Positions 1 through 10,700 of a stretch of 64,000 nt of DNA are shown here, one piece after another. The position numbers and the translations under genes are program-made. The notes beneath the pieces were generated by a model. It searched no databases, had not been told where the DNA came from, and was given only the letters and a program-made list of their open reading frames with translations. The stretch covers positions 13,964,884 through 14,028,883 of the forward strand of contig CM040753.1 in the NCBI GenBank assembly GCA_022829145.1. Reading direction: 5' to 3'. Position 1 is the stretch's first letter. Every line of letters starts with the position of its first letter. The stretch comes from Albula goreensis (lineage: Eukaryota > Chordata > Actinopteri > Albuliformes > Albulidae).

Positions 1-157
1 CTCCTCTGTGCTGGAGGGCATAACCCCCTCTCTGCTCCTCTGCACTGGAGGGCATAACCCCCTCTCTGCTCCTCTGTGCTGGAGGGCATAACCCTCCTCT
101 TCTCCTCTGTGCTGGAGGGCATAACCCTCCTCTGCTCCCTTGTGCTGGAGCACATAC
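1..157. repeat. 33-34 bp minisatellite, about 4.6 copies, cut by window edge
   Basis: Units start at 1, 35, 69, 102 and 135. Each carries the core CTGGAGGGCATAACC followed by a C/T-rich stretch. Units 1-2 are 34 bp and units 3-4 are 33 bp, and the fifth decays after about 23 bp. The array probably continues left of the window. The reading frame through it is a repeat artefact. Confidence 0.9.
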
Positions 158-1125
158 TTGCCACTGTCACTGCAGCAATGGCTGCCATTCCTGCCTGCCC
201 CCAGGGAGGCCAGGAAGTCATTGCCATTCCTGCACTTTGCATGTTGAATTTCATTCCTGCTCTTTGCCAGCATATTGAAGTGTGATGGTTGGCTGATGTG
301 CATGAACTCCCATTCTTTAGCACTGTGTCATTCCAGCATGCTTCAGTACCAAGTATGGAACCTGGGCTTTCAGGTAAATTGAGCCAGCTCAACCCCTCAA
401 ATGAACATCATTCATGGGAATCAAGCTACACTGTCACCAGGATAGCCCAACCTTCTCCATTAGAACTGCAGACATGTCCTGGGTCTTAATTAGTGTCATT
501 CTACAATTCGGTCTGCTACACTTCAGTGCAGAACTGGCTCCTAATGCTGCATAGTCTTTGCATAAGCAATGGTCACTATCCAGACAATGTTTCAAAACAC
601 AACCCTGTTGGTTCTGTCCTTCCTAGCCAGTTTGTAGCCCCCAAAATTAGACTTCCCCCTCCCCTTTACCATGATGTTTTATCCAGGTTGTGTCAGAAGA
701 TCCTCTGCCTGGGCACCAGGCACTGTGAATTCGTACACTATAATATCAACCCCTCTCTTAGCTGAGTCTCCTCCTGGGCTCTGGTGCTGCCTGGGTGCCC
801 TGGGGCTCATCAGGAAAGCCTTTTTGAGACTTCAGTAGAGGTGGATGCCTTCAAATACACTGATGTACCCAAACACAAATACAGGCTGTATCTGTTTTGA
901 ATGTGAAAGGAAAAGGAGTTGAATGGCTTTTTTCTAAAGCAGTGCTTGTTTTCCGGAGCTTCTTAGGTGCTCTCCCAGGGACAGTGTAAGTGAACTCAGA
1001 GGCTGGGCTGCTGAAAGAATGGCGTTTTGCTGCTGGTTGTAGGAAGGCCATATTGTTTGCATATAACGGAGCAGGTGCTGTGGAAGTGATCACCCACAGC
1101 TGCTCTCACATCTATCCATATTACA

Positions 1126-1410
1126 GCCCCTCTCACTTTCATTCTCCTTATCCCTTGTTTCACTGCTCTCCCCATCTATCTCTTTCACTCCCTCTCTCTC
1201 AGTCTATCTATTTCATCCCTTTCTCTCTCTCTATTTCACTCTTGTCTGTCTTTCCTTCTGTGTTTGTCACTCCCTCTCTCACCCTCTGTCTTTTTATCCC
1301 CTGTCTCCCTGTCTTTCATTCCCTTCTCTTTCTCCAACTCCTTTTCTTTCTCCCTCACTCTTCCATGTCTCCATATCTCCCCCACTCTCAGTCTCAGTCT
1401 CTCACTGTTT
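1126..1410 (+). repeat. Pyrimidine-rich tract (C/T on + strand)
   Basis: About 285 bases are almost entirely C and T with scattered A and G. Many copies of CTCTCT, CTTTCT and TCCCT occur without one fixed period. It looks like a decayed (CT)n/(CTTT)n microsatellite. The long open frames on both strands here are low-complexity artefacts. Confidence 0.8.
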
Positions 1411-2373
1411 CTTTTGCACATTAGCTGCAGAATTATTTAAGTACAAATATATAAGCAATGATTTCACCATCTTGTTATCATTGCAGACAAAGAAATTAAA
1501 TATTGATTCTCCTCGAGGGGAAAGGTAACACTGTATAGGAATTACCTCATCCCTTGGTCCCTCTTCTCCATCCCTCTCTCTGCTGGCACATCGTTTCTCA
1601 CATGGATTTTGAATTCCATTTTAAATATAATGGGTCCTGTTGTTTTCTATGCCTCATAATGTCTTATTTGTACATAAAATGAGACAAGTAATGAGGCTCT
1701 TGTAATCTAAAGGGAAGGGAAAGCAATATTTGTGTGCGAACGAGAGAGGGAGGATGATTCAGTTTTACTAAAAAGAGAAATCTGAAGGCCTTTTCTCTGA
1801 ATTTGCTGTAATAATAGAAGGCAGACACATGGCCTGAGGTAGTGCACGTTTTCATTTGAGTACACTGAGCTTTTTTTTCAACTTGATTTTGGAAATCATC
1901 TTCATAGAAAAGCTCTATGTAGTAGCCAAGAGTGGAGGATCCTCCTACAGACTCGTGATGGAGGAAGCATATAGTTATGCATGTACAAAGACACTTCACA
2001 AACACAGATGTAAGTGATTGTCAAACTGACCCGTGCTCTGTTTCAGCTTTAACAGCTCTCATTCCCTGTGTGTAAACTGCGTTGGAGAACAGCTAAGATC
2101 AGTGAAAATGCGAAAGAAGAGAATGCTAAAAGTCCATAATTGATTTTATTCATGCTTGCATTGTTCCAAGTGTTTACCAGGGTAGAGGGCATACAAAAAA
2201 TGCAGACCTAGAAAGGATTAAAACCAAAAATCTAATTTTTACATGTATTACTTCACAGGGTAGAAAACCGAAATTCATGCATAATTAATGTATTTTTCCA
2301 CAACTACTATTAAGTACAGCACATTCATTTTTGTATATAATATAATTTTAAGTTTAAATGCATAGTCAGTAGA

Positions 2374-2709
2374 CAGTGGCGCCCCCAGACATTTTTCATA
2401 GGGGTGGCCAGATGGGGCCACTGAAAATCCTGGGGTGGCACAGTAAAACCAAAAGCCATAACTGGATTTGAGGAATTCTGTTATGCTGTTGTAGTATATA
2501 GGCTAGTTGAAAGCTAGTTGAATCGCATGCTGATATACTTTGGTTTAATATTTTACAGTTAATGTTGCTAATTATCTGATCAGAAGCATATTATGCATAT
2601 GTGACTCACATGTACTGAGGGGGCCAGCGATTGTATCAGGGTGGCCATGGCCCCCCAGCCCCCGCCCCCCACCCCCACCCCCACCCCGTCCCCCTTGGCA
2701 GCACCATTG
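2374..2709. mobile_element. Non-autonomous hAT-type DNA transposon (MITE), 336 bp
   Basis: The element is bounded by a perfect 8-bp direct duplication TCAGTAGA at 2366-2373 and 2710-2717, the target-site length made by hAT transposases. Its ends form imperfect terminal inverted repeats: the left end is CAGTGGCGCCCCC, and the right end read on the other strand is CAATGGTGCTGCC (9 of 13 match). There is no transposase frame inside. Near the right end is a C-rich run (2651-2694). The superfamily rests on the duplication length and the CA(G/A)TGG termini; the family is not identified. Confidence 0.85.
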
Positions 2710-2807
2710 TCAGTAGATAAAAGGCAATCAAATGTGCTTGATGTGTTTTTGTTATTAAACAACATTATTTGATACAGTAAGGCATCTAATTATAAACTGC
2801 TTAATCA

Positions 2808-2900
2808 CAAGGTGACCAGAGATTCTGTTTTCCCTGGGACTGTCCTATACTGAAGCCCTCTTTTGTGTCCCTGCTATGTTACAAAGGTTAAAGTGTCCCA
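2808..2900. repeat. Possible degraded interspersed repeat
   Basis: The stretch starts near GGTGACCAGAGATTC and contains repeated GGGACTGTCC, GTGTCCC and AGTGTCCC words. This resembles a widespread vertebrate repeat made of GGTGACCAGACGTCCC-like and GTCCC-rich words. The match is by eye only and the ends are not defined. Confidence 0.3.
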
Positions 2901-5900
2901 TATTACGTGCATTAAATAATGTTCTTTGTTCTTGTGAAGTGAATTTGATTAAAACTTATAGTATTCCAGGGGCCAGAAGCAAAATTCACACCCTGATCAA
3001 CATGTTTGGGAATGTTTGGGAAAAACTTTGGTATTGCAATACAAAATGTAGCTTTGGCCACAAACACTCTGCGACTTGAGTGGAGTTCAAATACAGTGCA
3101 GATGTAAGTGGAAATAATGGAATGGGGCATATTTAATTCATTGACCACAACACATGTTTTTTCCTCCTATAAAACCATGTCCATTTACAGTGCTTATCAA
3201 TATTTGACTGTTTCCTGGTGGGTGTAAATGTGAATGTTGTAACAGAGGGGGCCAGTTTATTTTTATACTGTAGGGTGACTCAGCACAGATGACATTGAAT
3301 TTGAGTTACATTGTGAGTTGAATCCTGTTTACATTTATTCTAACTACACTCAAATATATACAAAAAATGTTTGTGTGTGTGTCTGTGTGTCTGTGTGTGT
3401 GAATTGCTTGCTGCAACATGAAATACTGGAATGAGTCCTGAGCTATTGAGAAATCTTCTCCTGAACAACGTATTCATTGTGGCTCTTGTGAGGAGATACG
3501 AAAATAGCGTTTTTGCGGTAACAATGGCCCAGAAGCAGACTGCTACTTCTAATGACCGGTAGTGCAAACACTCTGGTGCGTTTGTGGGATTAGGTGTGGG
3601 TCCCTGGGGATTGTTCTCAAACTTTGCACTTCATGTGAGACTAGGAACATAATATCCTTGACAAAAGCTTGGCTCTCAAGTCTCAGGCATGACATTTGGC
3701 ATGGGAGTGCAACTGACAGAATCATTTGTGAGTCTCATGCCATTTGTGACATCTGAGAGCCGTGCCAAACGAAAGTGTCACCTGTATAACAGAGGAAAGC
3801 AGACCTGTTCAGATCCCACAGCTTTGGTTTGGGGAGGTAGGGGCCTCTGTTTTTCATGTTCAAAACTCAACAGTTGAAATACAAGGTATTAACTTGAGTA
3901 AATGCTGACATGTTTATTTCAAAATCTGACAGATTGTCAGAATAGAACCAAAAGCCTGGGCACTTATATGAAACAAGTCCACCCAAATGCCAGATATGTG
4001 CTTTGCCAACAAATCAATGCCATGTATGAAAACTGGACACCTGTTCCCAGTGCTCTATGACAGGAACCTCTGTTGAAGAGGAAAAAACTTCATCTATGCC
4101 TTCTGCGCAAGTGTGGACAGTCTGCCTCTCATGGCAGCAGAAATAATTGCAACTATTATGATGCATCACTTTTTGATTTCAAAAATAGATAACAGTCCGA
4201 TCATCTGAAATGGAACATTTAATTGGAAACTTACAACCTTTTTAACTGAAAACAATTATTTTTAAAGTCCAGTATGGAACAATTGAAATAAGCTGTACAT
4301 TTGCAGACATTTTATGTTACTTAAAATATGGACAATTGCCAAAATGATGAAAAATCCAGTTTCATTTTTGAAAACTCATTTGAGTTCAATATCCAAAACT
4401 TGTCATTTTGCTTTGAGTTAAAGAGAAGAAATAAGTGGGCATAATTAAATGGGGCTGTAATGTTTTACAGTACAGTATGATGTATCACGACATGTCACTT
4501 TTCAGGGGATATTGATTGGAAAAAAAGGAAGACAAGACAAGATACTTAAGAAAACAATTATAGATGCAGTTTTTGTGGCTAACTACAAACCATTTAAATC
4601 TTATGATGCATATATTAGACAATTCCAACCCAATTCTTCAGCACTACACTACAGCTCTGAGGCTCTGAGGTCAGTTAAATTGTTATTAGAGCACAGGCCT
4701 GTCTTTGGTCATATACATTATAAAAAGTGACCTTATTTTTTTCACCTGTCCTCTCCTCACCAGCGCAGGATGTGTATTCCTACTTTGCCATCTGCTTGTG
4801 CTCGTTGTACATGAAATTCTTGAAGCTTAAATGTTTCCAGTCATTGCAAGAGTGATTGATTTCCTCTGTGTGGAATAAACTCAGGTTCATTCTGTCCTGC
4901 AGTCATTTCCTCTCAGATGTAGGGCAGAAAGCCTTCCAATTTTGATTTTTTAAAGGCATTCTTTTCATAGGGAACCTGCCACAATTCAGCGCATGCCCCC
5001 ACAGTGTATTAAGTGCAGTAAAATCATTGTGGTATTGGCCAAAGGGCAGAATCAACACCTAGCTGTCTGTGTTAGGATTTTTATTGGGTACTTTTATGAA
5101 AGCTGGACCTTTTATAAGCAGCTGAAATGAAATTAAAGATCTCTTACTTTTAAAATGAACATGACTGAAAGCTGGAATGAACAGCATAAAGTATGAAAGG
5201 CATCTGCACAATGAGGAATGTCAATACAATCACAAAGACTTCTGAAAAAAGTAAATATAAAGAAAGAAAACATAATTTTATTTATTATGTTTTAGGTAAA
5301 TGTCATATCACTTGTAATATAGTTATATTACAGAGGAAGTTATACCCTGTTGTATGTATTACAAAGGTCTTTCTAAGCAAATAAGTGCTTGTTCAAAACT
5401 CGGTTTTGAATGAATCAATCAATCAGTCAATCTGATGTCGCTATATTATGAATACACCTAACACTGAAAGGCATATGAGCTTTGACAGATTAATACAATA
5501 ATGTTCTACAACAATCTTACAGCCCTTCACATGAATGGATGTCCTCATGTTTATGTTAGTGAGAGGGTCATAATTCTATGTAAAGATGATATACATATAC
5601 AAGTTCATCTTTTCTCTTTCTTCCATTCATGCAATACACAAAGTCTGTTATATGACTGTCTATGAATGCCACCCCACAATTCATGACTCTTTTACTACAA
5701 AATAACTACTCTTCAATCAGTGAAGAGTTAAATCATTAATGTTTCAAAATAGGCTTGTCAAAAACAGAGAAAATGATTCCTGACTGAAAAGAATTTGTCA
5801 CTGTGATGTTTGTGAAATGGTACGAAATGGAATTCACTGCAGTCATCCCACAGACAATTCAAAGCAATGTCAACACAAATGTACTTTATCATCAATTTTT

Positions 5901-6461
5901 AATCATGCAGTACCAATATTTCAGCTTCAACTTACACGTTCCATGACTTTAATATAGACAATTTACAGTTATGTATAAATGATAAGTAAATTAATTCTTA
6001 AGAATGCAGGATATTAATAATGATCTCCATGCTGTTGTCATATACCATGGACACATTTGATCACAATGGTTTTTTTATGTGTTCACATGCAGGAATATTT
6101 CACATATCACTTCTCAGTTTAAAAATGTTTACAAAAGAGGGACTCTCCAAAAAAATCTCACCCTCTGTTCATGGTACAGCATTTACGCCCCCTCACCCAA
6201 CACCCAACCCCCATCCCACCCCACCCCCCAATCCACACATACACACAGTTTCTTTTTAACATTTTGAGGTAGCATTATTGGTATGATACTAAATAGTGCT
6301 GACAAAGCACATTTGGCAAGTGCATATGTAGCTGCCAATGTGTCCTTCACTAGATACAATTCTTAATGTGAAGGGGGAAGTGAATGTCTCCCAGACAAAG
6401 TAAACACAGTCTGTGATGCATGTAGTGTGCCTAACCATATGCATCTGTGTGTGTCCTTTAG

Positions 6462-6608
6462 AAGCTGTCAATGAATTGTACAAGAGGAGCAAGCTGCCGC
6501 AGTCCAAATGTCAGCTCAGTCCAGAGCCCGGGGGATGTCAACTTCTTCGCCAACCACCTGGGGATCCCCATTCTTGAGTTTGCATTCCAGGAAAGCCGGA
6601 CAGGGGAG
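6462..6608 (+). CDS. naaladl2: naaladl2 internal exon A (peptidase-like domain, C-terminal part)
   Basis: This 147-bp coding exon (49 codons, phase 0 at both ends) is bounded by the acceptor CTTTAG and the donor GTAATC. The peptide runs from Lys-Leu-Ser-Met to Arg-Thr-Gly-Glu and includes SVQSPGDVNFFANHLGIP, typical of NAALADL2. NAALADL2 is a type II membrane glycoprotein of the transferrin receptor/glutamate carboxypeptidase II (GCPII) superfamily; its molecular function is not established. Residues 25-42 align with the GCPII stretch around ND..FF..LGI. Two N-glycosylation sequons (Asn5-Cys-Thr and Asn16-Val-Ser) and two cysteines (6 and 12) fit an extracellular position. Where GCPII has substrate-binding Arg534 and Arg536, this exon has Glu39 and Ala41. 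Earlier exons are outside the window. The gene assignment is strong because four successive exons agree; the exact 5' border could shift by a few bases. Confidence 0.9.
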
Positions 6609-7665
6609 GTAATCTAATTTCTTGTTATTAAGCAAGATTCTGCCCAAGCCTGAAATCATTGGTTTGTTCAAAAGGAATTTTAATCAAAGTGTCTATTATT
6701 CTTTGAGAAGTACTTGCTTGAATGGCAGTTGGTACAGTGTGTGTCTCACATGAAGTGCCATGTTATGTTATGTCTGAAGGACACCAATCTTAAATCTTCA
6801 GACTTTAATAAAATGCTTTACAGTCTGAAAATGAAAGAATGCTTTAATCAAATCATAAATGCAATGATGATATTGCTTTTATAACAGATTTACCAGTAGC
6901 CTCAGAGTGAATTGTCTTGTGCTAAGAGTACAGGGTTTTGACATTTTGTACAATGATTGCTTTCCTTGGGTTAATAGTGAAGAGTTTTGGAAATACTACA
7001 CAATGACTGCTTGTATAACATGCAGCAGGGCAGGAGTCACTTCCATTTTAATTCAATCAATTCAGCATATGACCTGAAATTCAATACATGAATTAAGAGA
7101 GAAAATGTTGTATTCAAATTTTTCAGTTAAATAGAATTGCTTAAAATCTCTACCTTCTGAAAAAAATGTAAATTTTGTAAGTACAAACTGCTGTTTTTTG
7201 TCATCTGTTTTTTTTTTTGAAATATGTGAAATATGCTAAGATTATCTCCAACACAAAAAGGGCAGAGTAGTTGTTATACCTTAGTGAAGGCAGAGCTATA
7301 GTCTGGGAACAGTGACTACCATGGCAGCAACTTCCACTCCAGGGACATGTTAGCTGGTTAACATCTGGAAGGATAGATCACAGAAGCATGGTACACAACT
7401 CTTTCTATCCAACCAACTTCCTTTGTGTCATAGCTTACATTGAAAACATGACTCTTATTATCCAATTACCTTCACATGTGCCATATTTTATATTTTACAA
7501 TTTTCTTATTATGTAATTACCTTCCTTACTGTCATAGTTTTTGTGTGGAACACAGCCTCCACAGTGTTGATGTGATTGTTTAGAGGTGAATGATAGCAAA
7601 ATGATTGTTTATCAATTTTAATTCAATATGCTGCTTTTTTATCCTAAACACAGTTTTTCAGGTAG

Positions 7666-7887
7666 CTGTTTCAGGTATAAACCTGAAGGTCAAAGCTGTT
7701 TTAGTTATATGCATGGACTGCAGAGCAAGCTGAGCAGTTTCAGGGATAAGCTGAAGCACATGACTACCTGAGCCGTTTCTAGTATAGACCTGTAGTGCAG
7801 AGCTATTTGTCCTGTTTCAGGTATAAGTCGGACAGCAGAGCAAAATGAGTTGTATCAGGTATAAACCGGAGCACATAACTAGGTGAG
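7666..7887. repeat. 38-39 bp minisatellite, about 6 diverged copies
   Basis: Each unit begins with a variant of CTGTTTCAGGTATAA and ends near GCAGAGCAA..TGAG. The units are about 30, 39, 39, 38, 38 and 38 bp. Copies differ at roughly a fifth of their sites, so the array is old. No coding potential is supported. Confidence 0.8.
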
Positions 7888-9187
7888 CTGTACTGGCGAA
7901 TCGCACAGCCCTGTACGCTGGCCATAGATGGCTATGAAGAATGGCAGATGCTCTCTACCCAGCATGCCTTTTTTAGTGATGGGGCCATAGGTCCAGAGCG
8001 CATTTTTTCTGTCAGCATCTGTCCCTCTTGCATGGTTTCCTGAGGAACAGTCCATGAAAACAACTATAAAAGCTTCTCTCACAGATAAATGTTCAGCTCA
8101 TCACCACTGTATGTGTTGTACCACACAGAAAGATGAACTAATGAAATGTCATAGTGTTATGTGTATTAAATTGCACAGAGCAGAATGTGAATTGACTTTT
8201 TTCCCAGTTCTCATCATAAATGTACTTGAAAGATCCCTTACTTAATGAAAGAACAATACTTTTCAGTGCTTACCTCTCCCACCTGCCTCTGAGCACTTGT
8301 ATGAATGATGTATTAACATATTCTCTGGAATGAGGAGCAGGAAGAAATGGGGAGAGAGGTTGCTGCATTGGCATATGTCCTCAAATCCCCTCATCTTTCT
8401 TCTTCAGAGGCTCAAATATTTTTGCTCAGTTTGTGCTAAAGGTAAGTTTAAATGGAAGGCTTTCAGAGCAAAGCTTTCATGCTTATATGTGAAAAAGGTT
8501 TACTGCAGTTAAACTCCTCTCTCTGCTGCATGTGCGGAGTGTCTTGAGCTGGCTGTTTCTGTTCTATTGTAACCATGGATGGACACTGTTGTTGTGTCCC
8601 TATATTGACCATATTGATCTGCTGTAATCTACAACTAAACCAGCGTTAGTTGGCTCATACAGCTTATTATATAATTTAGCCCGGGTAAATGATGGTAACA
8701 AAAACATGCATATACAGGTTTATTATTTAGGTTATATGAGGACCCATTTTTTAACCCCTCCTCCAAAGCAGAAAAAAACTTGTTGATATCTGTTTGTGGA
8801 CATCTTGCAGCAAAGACAATCCTTTAGTTCAGATCTTAAAATTCCAACCTACTTGCAATACCTCTTTTCCTTCAACTGATTTCTGAATTTCAGAATCCTT
8901 CATATGGTTTCCATATGGATCACCATGCTCTCCTGTACAAAGAAGTTGCATATCAAATGCATAGCTCATGCATATTGCATGAAACTTAGTCAAGATCAAA
9001 TAATTAAGTACCGCACTGAACTCTGTGTATTCTGCCCACGTTACTGGCATTTTGAAGTTCACACATTAGTGGGCACCCTCCTGTCTCTTAAAAAGAAGCA
9101 AACAAAGTACCAGCGCTACCAGCTGAAGCCATAATCGCTTCACAGGACAGCTGATGCTGGTGTAGTCTGTATCTGATACCTGACTCT

Positions 9188-9371
9188 GGGGCCTATCCAC
9201 ACATTGGAACAGTTCCTTAGCAAAATGCAAACCATGGGGCCCATCTACACACTAAGGCAGTACATTAACAGGATGCAGACCATGGGGCCCATACACACAC
9301 TAGAACAGTGCCCGAACAAGATACAGACCATGTGGCCAATCCACACTCAGGGACAGGGTCTTAACAGAATG
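9188..9371. repeat. 48-bp minisatellite, about 3.8 copies
   Basis: Units centre on ACCATGGGGCCCAT, CACACTA and a RCAAGATRCAG-like end. The period is 48 bp, a multiple of three, so one frame stays open and spells a 16-residue repeat. This open frame (about 9204-9491) lacks splice, codon or homology support and I do not call it a gene. Confidence 0.85.
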
Positions 9372-10287
9372 AGCCACCTAGCAGTCCCAGAAGTGTCACA
9401 TAAGAGGAAGCGCTGTCCTTGCAAACCATCTATCGATGCAGCAATAGAGAGCTGTGGTAGCGGGATGCTTCGACCGGACTACAGAGTTTAATTATGCGGA
9501 AAGGATGGATGGAGCTGGGATGACAGGTACGAGCGTCTCGGGGACTGTAGGCGAGACGGGACCAGCTTGGGCCACACCAGCTGCTGATGATGGAGTAAAG
9601 ATAGCATCTAACAAGGTCATAGGCATTTGTTCAACTGAAGGGAAACATATGCATGTAGAGGTTTCAGATGCATTCCTGAACCTACAGGTTTCTATACAGT
9701 GATTCTGACATATTTGGGATGACTGTGTGCCCTGCAACATGATGATTGGGTGGTCACTGACATGACAACCAGAGGCTGAGGTTTCACAAACCTTGTGATA
9801 GGTCGATTGCTGACTCTGTTTGAGTCAATCAGCATCATTTTGCTGTTCAAACGAAAAAAGTCAAATTGGTTCAAAATACTGAGAAAATGTTAGCTCTACT
9901 TGGGGTCTCACAATGTCTCACCCACTCATTGGTGATGGGAGTGTCACATAGCTGTGTGCAGTATTTGGCACTGGGACAAATGGGCAGAATTGGAATGGCA
10001 CATAGGCAGCCTTTTAAGTCCACATTTGAGTAGCCCTCCCCAACATTACTATATAATGAATTCTGTGACTGTAACAGTTATTCTTGTCTTATGGTAAGGG
10101 CTCACTATCATTGTTCTGGGTTGGAACTTAACCATGTCATCAGGGTACCTTATCCGGTCTTAGAGAGTTGATAACCTAGTCTGCCTCACTGTCCTTATCT
10201 GGTTTAAGAGTGTCATTATCCTTGTGTGACTCACTCCTGGAGTTTGCATTACTCTTGTGAATGTGCTTGTGTTTTGTTATATTGGCA

Positions 10288-10342
10288 GTCTCTTTGGAAT
10301 AGAGTGTCTGCTGAACTAATGTAATATAATGTAATGTAATAA
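10288..10342 (+). repeat. 3' tail remnant of tRNA-derived fish SINE
   Basis: The words TTGGAATAGAGTGTCTGCTGAAC followed by ATGTAATATAATGTAATGTAATA match the typical tail of a common teleost SINE family, in which TGGATAAGAGCGTCTGCTAAATG is followed by (TGTAA)n. Only the tail is convincing; the body upstream has decayed beyond recognition. Confidence 0.55.
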
Positions 10343-10535
10343 GCAAGCTCTGGATAATTACCAAGTGGTAATTCCACCAACACAATAGAAACACATCAGT
10401 GTCTGTATTCCAGAGACTCAATGGATAATTTATATCCATAAGTTTAGCAGGAGTTGAACTAACCAGCAGAAAGAGCTGCATATTTAGGCATGTTGTCTGC
10501 TACCACCTCATCACTTTTTTCATTAGCATATGTAT

Positions 10536-10700
10536 GCGTGTATGAGTATGATTATTTGTATGTGTGTGCATGCAAGTGCCTGTGCATGAATGTGTGTGGG
10601 TGTGTATTTGTGCACATGTGTGAGAGCAAATCTGTGTGTATGTGTTTGTTTGTGTGTGAACAAGTATGTGTGCATGCAAGTGTGTGTCATGTAATTCACC
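10536..10700 (+). repeat. Degenerate (TG)n-rich microsatellite
   Basis: Long alternating TG/CA stretches are interrupted by ATG, TTTG and CATG words. Open frames on both strands here are low-complexity artefacts. Confidence 0.8.

Larger units (their letters stand above)
1..6461 (+). other. naaladl2: Partial intron upstream of first visible naaladl2 exon
   Basis: This stretch lies 5' of the exon at 6462 and ends in the acceptor CTTTAG. It is inferred to be intron because the exon begins in phase 0 with a codon that continues a protein whose N-terminal part is not found here. It holds a minisatellite at the left edge, a pyrimidine-rich tract (about 1126-1410), a hAT-type MITE (2374-2709), a possible degraded repeat (2808-2900), a short GT run (about 3368-3402) and a C-rich patch (about 6186-6235). 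I recognise nothing in 160-1120, 1430-2360 and 2900-6180 beyond AT-rich single-copy-looking DNA. No upstream exon of the family was recognised, but a short divergent one could be missed by eye. Confidence 0.75.

Noticed and set aside
990-1424. 144-codon plus-strand frame rich in Ser, Leu, Phe and Pro
   Set aside because: Most of it lies in the CT-rich tract, and the non-repetitive first part matches nothing I know.
9204-9702. Two overlapping open frames, one with 16-residue repeats (MGPIHTL type)
   Set aside because: The repeats mirror the 48-bp minisatellite, whose period is a multiple of three. There is no family match or splice support.
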